Source: Planctomycetota bacterium (GTDB taxonomy: Bacteria; Planctomycetota; Phycisphaerae; Sedimentisphaerales; Anaerohalosphaeraceae). Taken from it: a stretch of DNA of 38,721 nucleotides. This document shows, one piece after another, positions 1-7,608 of the stretch (position 1 is its first letter; each line of letters opens with the position of its first letter). The notes beneath the pieces were generated by a model that did not search any database, was not told where the DNA came from, and worked only from the letters and a program-made list of their open reading frames with translations. The DNA lies in NCBI GenBank assembly GCA_019456225.1, contig VRUI01000048.1, positions 1-38,721 on the forward strand, in the 5' to 3' direction. Made by a program: the position numbers and the translations under genes.

Positions 1-183
1 TCCATTGGCTTTAATGCTCCAACTGGAGTGTTTATCAATGCGAAGTTCATTATTTGAGGGTGATGGAAATGATCCAAACCTATGGTCATGCTGCTTACTA
101 TGCTTGCAGATTGGATGAATAGACAACTGTAGGAAATCATCGAGTATATAGAAGTTGAGAAAGAAATAAAATATTCTAGTAAA

Positions 184-306
184 ATGGATCAACCCAAACC
201 ATGGGGTGCGCAACAAAGCGCGCAACAGAATGATACCTTTACGCTACTATGCCGCTACTACACCGCTACGCCTTTGCGTCATAAGTCTTTTATTGACAGT
301 CATTAA
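184..306 (+). pseudogene. Possible C-terminal tail of a decayed recombinase or other gene
   Basis: An open frame of 40 codons runs from an ATG at 184 to a TAA at 304. The same frame is open back to a TAG at 130. The product contains a Gln- and Ala-rich stretch (GAQQSAQQND) and ends just before the arm-like repeats and tRNA fragment at 341-387. Planctomycete tyrosine recombinases can have such low-complexity tails next to their attachment site, so this may be the remnant of an integrase, but no catalytic motif is visible. A second frame is open from the window edge to a TGA at 55 and may be the end of another gene. Function is a guess from position only. Confidence 0.2.
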
Positions 307-420
307 TCGTTTGTTTACAAGTACTTACAAAACCCCTTGAACGGATTTCTAATCCGTAGGTCCCGTGTTCGAATCGCGGCGGGCGTGTTTGGTAAGTCTT
401 TGTTAAGTAAAGACTTACAG
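282..420. other. Probable integrase attachment region with arm-like repeats
   Basis: Short related repeats surround the tRNA fragment: AAGTCTTT near 283, GTACTTACAAA near 321, GTAAGTCTTT near 392 and AAAGACTTACA near 409. They occur in both orientations on both sides of the tRNA 3' half. Tyrosine integrases bind arm-type repeats laid out like this around a core that matches a tRNA 3' end. The arrangement is seen in the sequence; the role is inferred. Confidence 0.4.
341..387 (+). pseudogene. 3' fragment of tRNA-Arg(TCT), probable att site
   Basis: The stretch folds as the 3' half of a tRNA. The anticodon arm is 341-357, with stem ACGGA/TCCGT and loop TTTCTAA (anticodon TCT). The variable loop is 358-362. 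The T arm is 363-379, with stem CCGTG/CGCGG around TTCGAAT. The 3' acceptor strand CGGGCGT is 380-386 and the discriminator G is 387. The upstream 35 bases contain no D arm and no matching 5' acceptor strand (ACGCCCG), so the gene is not complete. Integrative elements that insert into a tRNA gene rebuild it at one end and leave exactly such a 3' copy at the other. The orientation puts the inserted element to the left of the window. Confidence 0.7.
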
Positions 421-470
421 CTTTTCAGTTTTTTTAATTTTGCCCAAAAAAGGGCGGTGCTCTGAAGTGC

Positions 471-475
471 ACTGA
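471..475. repeat. Left target-site duplication (ACTGA) of the Mu-like transposon
   Basis: The five bases ACTGA directly precede the left terminus and recur at 9171-9175 directly after the right terminus. Mu and related DDE transposons duplicate 5 bp of target. Confidence 0.85.
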
Positions 476-502
476 TGTAACCCCTATACCAAAGTGAACC
501 CT
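476..502 (+). promoter_or_regulatory. Left terminus and transposase site L1
   Basis: TGT at 476 is the terminal trinucleotide. The site ACCAAAGTGAACCCT at 488-502 matches R1 at the other end in position and sequence. It continues into AGGGGAAAT, as L2 and L3 also do with small changes. Confidence 0.75.
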
Positions 503-614
503 AGGGGAAATACCGGAAATAGCTGCACGAGGGCGCATTTCAGACCGTGTTATCTGGGTTTATGGGGCAAAAATTAGGATTCTGGGGATTTGGAAAGTGG
601 GGGTTTTGATTGAT

Positions 615-629
615 AGCAAAGTGGACCCT
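615..629 (+). promoter_or_regulatory. Transposase-binding-like site L2
   Basis: AGCAAAGTGGACCCT repeats the L1 core with one change inside AAAGTGNACCCT and is followed by a G-run and TAAAT. It also matches R2 (AGCAAAGTGAACCCA) closely. Confidence 0.65.
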
Positions 630-849
630 GGGGGGTAAATTGGCCGAAATCGGCGTTATTGGGGTTTGGGGAGTGGAGCGGATAAATCAACAAGTCTGAA
701 ACGTTTAGAAGTGCGTTCTTTTGCGATAAATTGGGGTTGGCGGTGTTTAAAAAATCAAAATCTGCACTTATGCGTTTAAAACGGCGATTTATAGCTATAC
801 TCTGTTTAAACTGGCTTCAAAGGGCCTTTACACGCTAATTAAAGATCGT

Positions 850-864
850 TTAAAAGTGTGTCCT
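850..864 (+). promoter_or_regulatory. Transposase-binding-like site L3
   Basis: TTAAAAGTGTGTCCT followed by GGGGGGAAT is a diverged third copy of the left-end repeat. Three spaced left sites recall L1-L3 of phage Mu. Confidence 0.5.
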
Positions 865-1116
865 GGGGGGAATTTCAAACGGCCCTCGGAACCACCTGCG
901 GAACCAATAAGAGATACGCTGGGTTAATTACTGTTAAGGTGGGTAAGATTTTAGCGTGAAAATTGGCTGAAATTACACGGAATAATAGACACCGTTAGTC
1001 TAATAAGCGGAAAAACCATAAAAATTCTTCAAAAATTGAGGTTTTTTTCTTAGAGAAAATTAGTATTTCTTAGAGTAATGAGCTAAGCTCTTTTAAATAA
1101 AGGGGTTACGCTCATC

Positions 1117-2199
1117 CTATTTTTTTGCGACTTTCTTTTTTGCGACTTTCTTTTTTGTCTTTGGCGGCGTTTTACGTTTGATGGCTCGCAATCTTATCAT
1201 TACTTCATCACCATAGGGGGTAAGTGCCCAATATGTTGAAGTATCCTTTATGCTTCTTGGCTTCTCACTTTTCGCAATGAGACCTAACGAACGAAGCTGA
1301 ACTTTAATTGTCTGCCAATCTGTGTCATTCATTGTAAAATATTTCAGTGTAGTGCCATAGTCATATTCCCGTTGCAATTTTTCTTTGTTCTGGTCACTCG
1401 CAAAATCACCCATGGCCTCCTTAAGACCGGCATCGGAGGCTTCATTAATCATCAGAGGCGCAAGTACCCCAAAGACTTCGTTCCATGTTGGTTTGAATGT
1501 ATTACCACCGGCATGATCTCGATAATCACCCTTTGTTTGAAAACTATAGCTAAACTTGAAAAGTTGCCGTTCCTCACCTTGGGCAAGGTTTTCACTTCCT
1601 TTAGGTGCTGTTGTCCGTACGCTTGCCAACTCGGATTGCAAATCTTCAACATTCTGACGTAGTTTCAGAAGTTCAATGGTGGCATCTTTGGTAGGTAATT
1701 CATCTGCTCTGATCCAGCCGACCGCCGGTGTTGTTTTGATCAACTGAATTAGACTTCTACTTACAACAGAGCCCAACTCTGCAGGATTTGCCCAGTGTTT
1801 GCATAGCTTCTCTTCAACAAATTCGCGGAATGCTGCAAGTTTGTCTATTCCTTCCTGCGTGGATTCACAGTTTTTTGACGGGATACTGCCAGGGTCCCTG
1901 TGAAGAAACGAAACTGTTGGTTTTCCAATGGAAAGGGCGTATCTATATTCCATCTCTGTATAGCTGAGGCCATCTGGCCCACATGACCCATAACGCCCTC
2001 CCAAAATGAGAACGTAGTAGTCGCAGTCGTCAATCACTTTTTTTATCAGCGACCACTGGCTTTCGTTTGCAGCCGGAAATAGTTCCATTCCAGATGGCAT
2101 GCAATCAAGCTCTAAAAGTGCATGCATAACCTCCTGTCTTTCCTTCTGCAAATCTTTATATGTGCTGCTTACAAAAACTTGATATCGCTTTTCCATCAT
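1117..2199 (-). CDS. DUF4062 domain protein, probable transposon cargo
   Basis: The 360-residue protein opens with the DUF4062 signature: residues 7-13 read VFVSSTY, followed by DLQKERQEV, a GMELFPAA segment and an ILGGRYGS strand, to about residue 110. DUF4062 has a TIR-like appearance and often sits at the N-terminus of NTPase or repeat proteins linked to signalling and bacterial immunity; its activity is not settled. Residues 180-205 look coiled-coil. Residues 225-340 may form a winged-helix-like domain, and the tail is a Lys-rich repeat (KKKVAKK). The start is supported by GAGAGG ahead of ATG ATG. It lies inside the Mu-like element, last in the minus-strand run after the repressor, the usual place for a passenger gene. 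A defence role is inferred from context, not shown. Confidence 0.7.
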   Translation of the reverse strand: MMEKRYQVFVSSTYKDLQKERQEVMHALLELDCMPSGMELFPAANESQWSLIKKVIDDCDYYVLILGGRYGSCGPDGLSYTEMEYRYALSIGKPTVSFLHRDPGSIPSKNCESTQEGIDKLAAFREFVEEKLCKHWANPAELGSVVSRSLIQLIKTTPAVGWIRADELPTKDATIELLKLRQNVEDLQSELASVRTTAPKGSENLAQGEERQLFKFSYSFQTKGDYRDHAGGNTFKPTWNEVFGVLAPLMINEASDAGLKEAMGDFASDQNKEKLQREYDYGTTLKYFTMNDTDWQTIKVQLRSLGLIAKSEKPRSIKDTSTYWALTPYGDEVMIRLRAIKRKTPPKTKKKVAKKKVAKK

Positions 2200-2288
2200 T
2201 TCTACTACCTCTCAATCTTCCTAGGTTTTTCCACCTAACGCCATTGAATACAACGGCTCTCAAGCTCTGAGAATGCCTTACTCCTATT

Positions 2289-2570
2289 TTAACATATTTC
2301 TTCCCATCCGTATTCTTTGTAGTCATCAACTAATGATTGTTGTTCTTCGGCGTTTCCAGCAGTATCATTGTCAAGGACAACAGATAAGTATGAATCTTGA
2401 GGGTCTTCTTCGATTGTAAAGGATACATTCGTAACCTTTTTTCCATATTCCTGCCCGTAATCACAGACGGTCATGCCCTCGTGCAAAGCGAATGGCAAAT
2501 CTATCGTTTTTCTAACCATAGAGATTCCGCCTCCTGGCTTGGTGATGGCAAATTGCAATATAGTTTTCAT
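2289..2570 (-). CDS. Hypothetical protein (93 aa) of the transposon repressor operon
   Basis: I do not recognise a family. I start the gene at the ATG at 2570, which has AGGAAG seven bases upstream; a longer open frame to 2654 would overlap the next gene. The product begins MKTILQFAITKPGGG and is acidic at its C-terminus, where the residues before the stop are YGWEEIC. It lies between the 65-aa gene and the DUF4062 gene on the minus strand and is probably co-transcribed with the repressor. Confidence 0.55.
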   Translation of the reverse strand: MKTILQFAITKPGGGISMVRKTIDLPFALHEGMTVCDYGQEYGKKVTNVSFTIEEDPQDSYLSVVLDNDTAGNAEEQQSLVDDYKEYGWEEIC

Positions 2571-2593
2571 GCAGCTTCCTTTCTGTTCAATAT

Positions 2594-2791
2594 CTATTCT
2601 TCTGTTGGTGAATCTATGTTTTGCATGGCCTCGGATTTTGCTTCCTGGAGCCACTGAATTACTACGTCAACCTGTTCTGGATTCATAATGACGATGCTAT
2701 CGACTTCTGCATGTATGTCATAGGAGCCTTTTATGCAAACATTGTTTTCTTCAGACACGTAAACTTCCAATTCTTCCATTTTCTTTTTCAT
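2594..2791 (-). CDS. Hypothetical acidic small protein (65 aa)
   Basis: The ATG at 2791 is preceded by AAGGA at good spacing, so I prefer it to the longer frame reaching 2827. The protein starts MKKKMEELEVY and is acidic, with a central strand-rich part (SIVIMNPEQ) and an acidic tail. No family is recognised. It lies 44 bp after the repressor gene and 23 bp before the 93-aa gene on the same strand. Confidence 0.5.
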   Translation of the reverse strand: MKKKMEELEVYVSEENNVCIKGSYDIHAEVDSIVIMNPEQVDVVIQWLQEAKSEAMQNIDSPTEE

Positions 2792-2835
2792 AGGGCATTC
2801 CTTATTTATCTGTTCAATAATCAACATCCGGTTTC

Positions 2836-3432
2836 TTAACCTAAATCCGATAGCAATTCTCGAAGGACTTTTTCCGTTTCCTTGTACTTCATGGCGTCAT
2901 TTTTTGCCGTATCCAGGAGCCTTTGTAGAAACTCAAGACGGTCTCTTTCAAACTTGAGATCATGCTCGATGATTTCCAGTTGATCTGGCTTAAGTTTTAG
3001 ACGGCCTGACTTATGAGCCTCTAATGATTCCAGCAATTTATCTCTTTTTTCCATGACCTTAGTGATTTCTGTTTGCTGTTTCATTTCTTCTTGCATCAGC
3101 AAACTTCCATGACTAAACAGGACGTTTTTTAAGGCTCGTTTGATTTTATTGAGCTTCTCGACATCATCCCCCAGAGCTTTAATTGCAGACCCAAACAGCA
3201 ATGCATCTGAGGATATATTGCTGTTTTTGCATATATTGATAATTGTGTTAGTCGTAGGAATTACCCTGCCTTTTTCAATGGCAGATAGGGTTGTAGGCGT
3301 TTTGAGGGAATTTTTTTTGCAAAATTCGTCTTGCGTTAAACCCTGTTCTAGACGGAGTTTACGTATCGCTTTGCCGATTCTTGCCCCAATCCGGCCTATC
3401 GAATTCGGATTTTTGCTTTGACTTCTATTCAT
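2836..3432 (-). CDS. XRE-family repressor-like regulator of the Mu-like transposon
   Basis: Residues 15-72 form a Cro/C1-type helix-turn-helix (IRKLRLEQGLTQDEF, then TTLSAIEKGRVIP). The remaining 125 residues are strongly helical and charged, probably a coiled coil for oligomerisation. It is divergent from the small HTH gene at 3525 across a 92-bp gap, the layout of a repressor/Cro switch in temperate and transposable phages. It therefore probably represses the transposition operon and its own run of genes. The ATG at 3432 has no strong Shine-Dalgarno sequence. The family assignment is from sequence; the regulatory target is inferred from position. Confidence 0.7.
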   Translation of the reverse strand: MNRSQSKNPNSIGRIGARIGKAIRKLRLEQGLTQDEFCKKNSLKTPTTLSAIEKGRVIPTTNTIINICKNSNISSDALLFGSAIKALGDDVEKLNKIKRALKNVLFSHGSLLMQEEMKQQTEITKVMEKRDKLLESLEAHKSGRLKLKPDQLEIIEHDLKFERDRLEFLQRLLDTAKNDAMKYKETEKVLRELLSDLG

Positions 3433-3524
3433 AATAGGGTAAACTCTGTTTTAGTAGGACTAATTGTTCTAGTAATTATAATATAACGGCAATTAATCAA
3501 AAGTCAATACGAAAGGCTAAATCG
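3433..3524. promoter_or_regulatory. Divergent promoter/operator between repressor and Cro-like gene
   Basis: The gap is AT-rich and holds overlapping inverted repeats: TTAGTAGGACTAA at 3451-3463 and ACTAATTGTTCTAGT at 3459-3473. TATAAT at 3477-3482 could be a plus-strand -10 box. On the minus strand TTGACT and TATATT stand 16 bases apart and could serve the repressor. The repeats are natural operator candidates. Confidence 0.5.
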
Positions 3525-3740
3525 ATGAAATTTGATAGAGTTGTTTTGGATGCCGAGAGAGTGCAAGCATATCGCAGAAAGAATGCTTTCGGGAAGATCG
3601 AATTTTATAAAAAGATCAAAGTTAGCACTTTGACTGGTATGAGAATCTTAGAGGGCAAATATGTTAGCCTGGTTGTTGCAAAAAAAGTTGCCGCAACTAT
3701 AGGCGTCAATGCTCAAGATTTAATTCAGTCATGGGAATAA
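3525..3740 (+). CDS. Small Cro/Ner-like HTH protein
   Basis: The 71-residue protein has a short helix-turn-helix pattern: residues 25-50 (FYKKIKVSTLTGMRILEGK) followed by VAKKVAATIGV. It is the first gene of the plus-strand transposition operon and faces the repressor gene. That is the position of ner in phage Mu and cro in lambda, so it probably tunes early transcription. AAAGG precedes the ATG. It ends 15 bp before the transposase gene. The assignment is based on context plus weak sequence pattern. Confidence 0.55.
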   Translation: MKFDRVVLDAERVQAYRRKNAFGKIEFYKKIKVSTLTGMRILEGKYVSLVVAKKVAATIGVNAQDLIQSWE

Positions 3741-3755
3741 TAAAAGGCTTTAACA

Positions 3756-5726
3756 GTGGCAAATTACATTGATATAAAAGAAGCAGCAAGCCGACTCAAT
3801 ATATCCGAGCGTGCGGTTAGAAAACAATGTATCGCCGGTAAGCTGCCAGCTTCCAAAAAAGTTGGGATTGAATGGAAAATACCCGTTACCGCTGATTTAC
3901 GGTTGGGGCGTGTGAAGTTCCCAGAGCAGCTTACAAAAGAATTAGACTTTGACGGTTACGATCCTGATAAGGTAAAAGAGGGTTATCAAAAGCTTGGCAT
4001 GATAAAGGGCTTTGAGGGGTTTTCAGGTATTCACGTTCACAACGGCGGATTGAGAACCGAAGCGATTGAAATGTTTGCAGCCAAAAATGGATTATCGAAA
4101 AGCACCTTAAGACGCTGGATTAGAGAATATCGCAGACAAGGCTTGCTTGGTCTTATTGATAAAAGAGGCGGGGACAGGTTTGATTGTGAGAAAATCAATG
4201 ATGATGCGTTTGAGTTTTTCAAGGCAATGTATCTGACAGAGCAGCAATTAAGCGTTAAGGTTTGCTGGCAAAATCTCATATATAAAAACAAAAGCGAGCA
4301 ATTAGACTGGGTGATTCCAAATTACAACGGCATGTGCAAGTATGTCGAACGCAATGTACCGATTCCGGCTTTGATTTACCATCGAGAGGGCATAGCAGCG
4401 TATGAAGCTAAATGCGCTCCGTATATTCAAAGCGACCCGGACAGTATCGAGCCTGGTGCGATATGGGTTGGCGATCACCACCAGTTCAATTGTATGATCT
4501 ATCACAGAGGTAATTGGGTTCGTCCCTGGCTAACTGCCTGGGAAGATATGCGAAGCCGTACTATTATCGGTTGGCATGTTTCAGTATCGCCTAATCAAAC
4601 AACGATCATGCAGGCCATGAGGGGAGGCATTGAAAAGTACGGCCCGCCCGATTCCGTCAAGATCGATAACGGTAGAGATTACGATTCGCAGATGTGGACA
4701 GGTGAAACTAAAGCAGCTCGCAAGAGTCGCAAGGCCCTGAAAGCCGGTTACATCGATGAGGGTACGGTAAGAGGGATTTACGCAATGATGAATATCGGCG
4801 TATCTTTTTCGATTCCTTATCATCCACAGTCAAAGCTAGTTGAACGTTTCTTTGACACTTTGGATTGTCATTTTACTAAAACGCTGCCGACTTATTGCGG
4901 TAAAGATTCAGGGCGAAAGCCGGATTCCCTGAATGATTTATTGAAATCGTCGAAAGCCATAGCCGAAGCGGAAAGCCTTGAAAGCTTTACGCAAAAGGTA
5001 GGCGGGTATTTGGAAAGCTATAACAATAGAAAACATTCGGGCCGTGGAATGGATGGGAGAACACCGGCCCAGGTCTTAGCGTCAAGATCGTCACGGCGTG
5101 TGCTGCTTGACGGCACTTTGGATTTATTGCTGCGGGTATGGAGTGGAGAACGCAAAGTCGGTAAAAACGGTGTCCGGTTTATGAGACTGCTTTTCGGGCA
5201 ATTTGACGCTCCGTTGCTCGCTCGCTTCGGCAAAAAAGTCCGGGTTAGTTATGACCCTGACGATATTCGCCGGATTAGCGTATATGACGCTACAACATTT
5301 AAGTTGATTACGATAGCAGAGCAGAACGAACTTATCCGGTACGGCTACGCAGTCAGCGAGGAGGCCCTGCGGAAAGCAATGAAACAGAAAGCAACCGCAG
5401 CCAGGCAAAATAGGAATTTTGTCGATTCGCAGCGAATTGGAAATATGACCCTTGCCGACTTGACGGCCAAGGCCATGCAGGACGCGCGTGAGGATCCACC
5501 TGAAACACCACGGCAAACAATTAAACCCGTTGCAACGCCAATTGATAACCAGGTATATGCACATGAGAGGCGTGTAAATATTCGCAAGGTGAAAATCGCG
5601 GCGGGTGCGGAGTCGATGCACAATGTACCTGTTTTAGATATAGACGTTAACAGACTTTCAACCAGGAACAGCAAGCCGAAACGTGTTAATGATTTGGGGT
5701 TTGATTTTTTTAAGGGGAAACTATGA
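3756..5726 (+). CDS. MuA-like DDE transposase
   Basis: This 656-residue protein should cut and join the element ends. Residues 1-52 form a MerR/excisionase-type winged helix (IDIKEAASRLNISERAVRK) like the end-binding domain of MuA. A second HTH (LSKSTLRRWIREYRRQG) lies near 113-130. The RNase-H-fold core carries D240 (VGDHHQ), D304 (KIDNGRDY) and E363 (KLVERFF); the spacing resembles MuA D269, D336 and E392. A Mu-type C-terminal beta-barrel and a basic tail follow. The length is close to MuA. The start is GTG with AAAGG nine bases upstream. Its stop overlaps the ATG of the MuB-like gene (ATGA), which indicates translational coupling. Confidence 0.93.
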   Translation: MANYIDIKEAASRLNISERAVRKQCIAGKLPASKKVGIEWKIPVTADLRLGRVKFPEQLTKELDFDGYDPDKVKEGYQKLGMIKGFEGFSGIHVHNGGLRTEAIEMFAAKNGLSKSTLRRWIREYRRQGLLGLIDKRGGDRFDCEKINDDAFEFFKAMYLTEQQLSVKVCWQNLIYKNKSEQLDWVIPNYNGMCKYVERNVPIPALIYHREGIAAYEAKCAPYIQSDPDSIEPGAIWVGDHHQFNCMIYHRGNWVRPWLTAWEDMRSRTIIGWHVSVSPNQTTIMQAMRGGIEKYGPPDSVKIDNGRDYDSQMWTGETKAARKSRKALKAGYIDEGTVRGIYAMMNIGVSFSIPYHPQSKLVERFFDTLDCHFTKTLPTYCGKDSGRKPDSLNDLLKSSKAIAEAESLESFTQKVGGYLESYNNRKHSGRGMDGRTPAQVLASRSSRRVLLDGTLDLLLRVWSGERKVGKNGVRFMRLLFGQFDAPLLARFGKKVRVSYDPDDIRRISVYDATTFKLITIAEQNELIRYGYAVSEEALRKAMKQKATAARQNRNFVDSQRIGNMTLADLTAKAMQDAREDPPETPRQTIKPVATPIDNQVYAHERRVNIRKVKIAAGAESMHNVPVLDIDVNRLSTRNSKPKRVNDLGFDFFKGKL

Positions 5727-6841
5727 GTAATTTACAAGAAGGGCTTGAACGGGATGCCAGGCTAGTCGACGAACATATTCCAAAGAAACTAACGATACCG
5801 GAAATTGAGAAAACCGCTGAATCATTAAAGCAGTTTATGACTCTAAACGATTATTCGCAAGCGAGAATTGCACGATATATCGGTTGCTCGAAATCTGTTG
5901 TTTCGGAATTCTTGCGGGGTAAATACCTGGGCGATATTGATGCCGTTGGAAATAAGGTTATCAACCTTATGAATTCGGTTGCCCGAAAGCATAGACAACC
6001 GAAGAATGAACATTTTATATCAACTACGGTTGCCAAACGCATAGGAACGCTTGTAACGCAAACAGAGGCCTTTTCTGGTGATGAGGGAAAGATAGCCCTG
6101 GTTATCGGTGACGGCGGACACGGTAAGTCTCACTGTCTTAGAGAGTATGCCAGGGCGAACCGTAATTCCGTATATATAGAACTTGACGAAACAATGAACT
6201 CCACGAATTTATTTTCTGAAATAGCTGACAATCTCAAAATCGATTCGTCCGGGGCACTGTCGGCAATTGCAAAGCGACTTACCGAGACGCTTCGGGAACG
6301 CCAGGTAATTATAATTCTCGATGAAGCGTCAGGGCTTAATGTTAAGAAGCTGAATCAACTTCGGCAGATCATTGTCGTCAAGGCTCGGTGTCCGCTTATC
6401 CTGGCGGGCAATTGCGATCTATTAAAGACGGTTAATCAGTCCTCAACCAAACGGGGTTATGAATCGCTCGACCAGTTTACAAGCCGTCTGATGGGCGTTC
6501 TTAACCTGGACGAGTTAGCTTGCGATAATGACGGCGGTTTGTACACCTCTGAGGACGTCCGAAATCTTTACGAATATGGTGGGATAAGGCTTTCAGTTGG
6601 GGCGGTAAATACACTTAAGCGAATATGCAAAACTCCGAAATCGGGACGTTTGCGGACTTGCAATCATGTCATAGCAGCACTGCACACAGCGAAAGTCGTA
6701 GACGAAAAAGGTATTATCGATACCGCTGATATTATTGCAGCAATTGAACAATTGCAATTGCCTGTAAATGTGTGGCTGCCAATAACCACAATAGAAGCGG
6801 GTGAGGTTGAGGGTGTTGATTCTATATCGATGTTGGCGTAA
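5723..6841 (+). CDS. MuB-like AAA+ ATPase, target-DNA activator
   Basis: The 372-residue protein has an N-terminal HTH (ARIARYIGCSKSVVSEF, residues 48-64) as in MuB. An AAA+ domain follows, with Walker A GDGGHGKS at 129-136 and Walker B IIILDEAS with D200 and E201. A sensor-1-like LAGNCDLL and a C-terminal helical region follow. MuB coats target DNA in an ATP-dependent way, delivers it to MuA and confers target immunity. The gene overlaps the transposase by 4 bp, the invariant A-B order of Mu. It is about 60 residues longer than MuB of Mu, mostly at the N-terminus. Confidence 0.9.
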   Translation: MSNLQEGLERDARLVDEHIPKKLTIPEIEKTAESLKQFMTLNDYSQARIARYIGCSKSVVSEFLRGKYLGDIDAVGNKVINLMNSVARKHRQPKNEHFISTTVAKRIGTLVTQTEAFSGDEGKIALVIGDGGHGKSHCLREYARANRNSVYIELDETMNSTNLFSEIADNLKIDSSGALSAIAKRLTETLRERQVIIILDEASGLNVKKLNQLRQIIVVKARCPLILAGNCDLLKTVNQSSTKRGYESLDQFTSRLMGVLNLDELACDNDGGLYTSEDVRNLYEYGGIRLSVGAVNTLKRICKTPKSGRLRTCNHVIAALHTAKVVDEKGIIDTADIIAAIEQLQLPVNVWLPITTIEAGEVEGVDSISMLA

Positions 6842-6868
6842 TTATGAATTTATTCAAGGGGTTTTAAA

Positions 6869-7477
6869 ATGATTAGAGCAAACGATAAAAAGGAAGTTAC
6901 AACTTTAATTGAAGAATGGGCCGGACACTTCGGGACAAGCGATGACCGGCAGAATGGAACCAGAGAAATATGTTTCGACGAAAGCACAATAGACGTTGCC
7001 GACCAAATCACGATGTGTCTGGAGGGGATCAGTGTAATCCCGGAACTGTTCATGGATAGCTGTTTGAGCAAGAGGGAACAGAATGGGTTATGTATGATCA
7101 CGCAAATGATTACACAGGCAGCCAGTAAGGCTATAAACTTTTTGTATGAAGATCATCAAAGCGAAAGAGGTCGTAATGGAGCATTACGGCGTGAAGTAGA
7201 AAGCCTCCAGGCGGAAAATGAGCAGATTGAGCAGCGAGCAAAGCAAGCCGAAAGAGCAGCCGATCCGGGTATACTCCAGACGATACAGGCTACCGAAAGC
7301 ACACGCCAGGTGTATGTTTTGTTTATGGATGCCGTCAATAAAGGTGCTTTGGGGCAAGGTGCAAGTAATGCTTATGATGAACTTATCAGCAAGCTTGCTG
7401 AAATTGAGGTTTCACCCGGTGACGTTATCGATCATTTGGCGAAAGCTGGGCATGAAGCTACTTTGGTCACGGCGTAA
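6869..7477 (+). CDS. Hypothetical coiled-coil protein of the transposon early operon
   Basis: I do not recognise a family. The 202-residue protein is acidic. Residues 95-135 form a coiled coil (REVESLQAENEQIEQRAKQA), with a helical C-terminus (AYDELISKLAEIEVS). AAGGGG stands ahead of the ATG at 6869, 27 bp after the MuB-like gene. In Mu the genes after B are semi-essential early genes such as gam and kil; no gam similarity is visible here. Confidence 0.6.
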   Translation: MIRANDKKEVTTLIEEWAGHFGTSDDRQNGTREICFDESTIDVADQITMCLEGISVIPELFMDSCLSKREQNGLCMITQMITQAASKAINFLYEDHQSERGRNGALRREVESLQAENEQIEQRAKQAERAADPGILQTIQATESTRQVYVLFMDAVNKGALGQGASNAYDELISKLAEIEVSPGDVIDHLAKAGHEATLVTA

Positions 7478-7608
7478 AATGGACGCCACAGACTGCCCGT
7501 GAGCGGCGAAACGGCACTGCTTGAGTACCAAAGCTCGCAATCGCAGCCTGTTGGCTTAGTCGCTAATCTGAGGTGTTTTATAGCAGACGACAATTTAAGG
7601 ATTATATT
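7478..7608 (+). other. 131-bp gap inside the transposon early operon
   Basis: This gap is longer than the others in the run. It is richer in G+C than its flanks and has no convincing gene; an ATG at 7479 opens a frame of only 7 codons. It could hold an internal promoter or processing site for the last two genes, but I see no consensus. Confidence 0.3.

Larger units (their letters stand above)
503..1116. other. Non-coding left arm of the Mu-like transposon
   Basis: No credible gene is present. The stretch holds the L2 and L3 sites and AT-rich DNA. A small hairpin (GAGCTAAGCTC) near 1080 lies just beyond the end of the minus-strand DUF4062 gene; it has no clear U-run for that strand, so I do not call it a terminator. 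Confidence 0.5.

Noticed and set aside
431-460. GCCCAAAAAAGGGC hairpin beside a T-run as an intrinsic terminator
   Set aside because: The T-run lies on the wrong side for plus-strand transcription and becomes an A-run on the minus strand.
441-475. Alternative left ends of the Mu-like transposon at TG 441 or TG 473
   Set aside because: The flanking 5-mers do not match any plausible right flank, and the distance to the first AAAGTG site differs from the right end. Only 476/9170 gives matching ends and a duplicated ACTGA.
5124-5621. Minus-strand open frame inside the transposase gene
   Set aside because: Shadow frame across the C-terminal domain of the MuA-like transposase; no domain signal.
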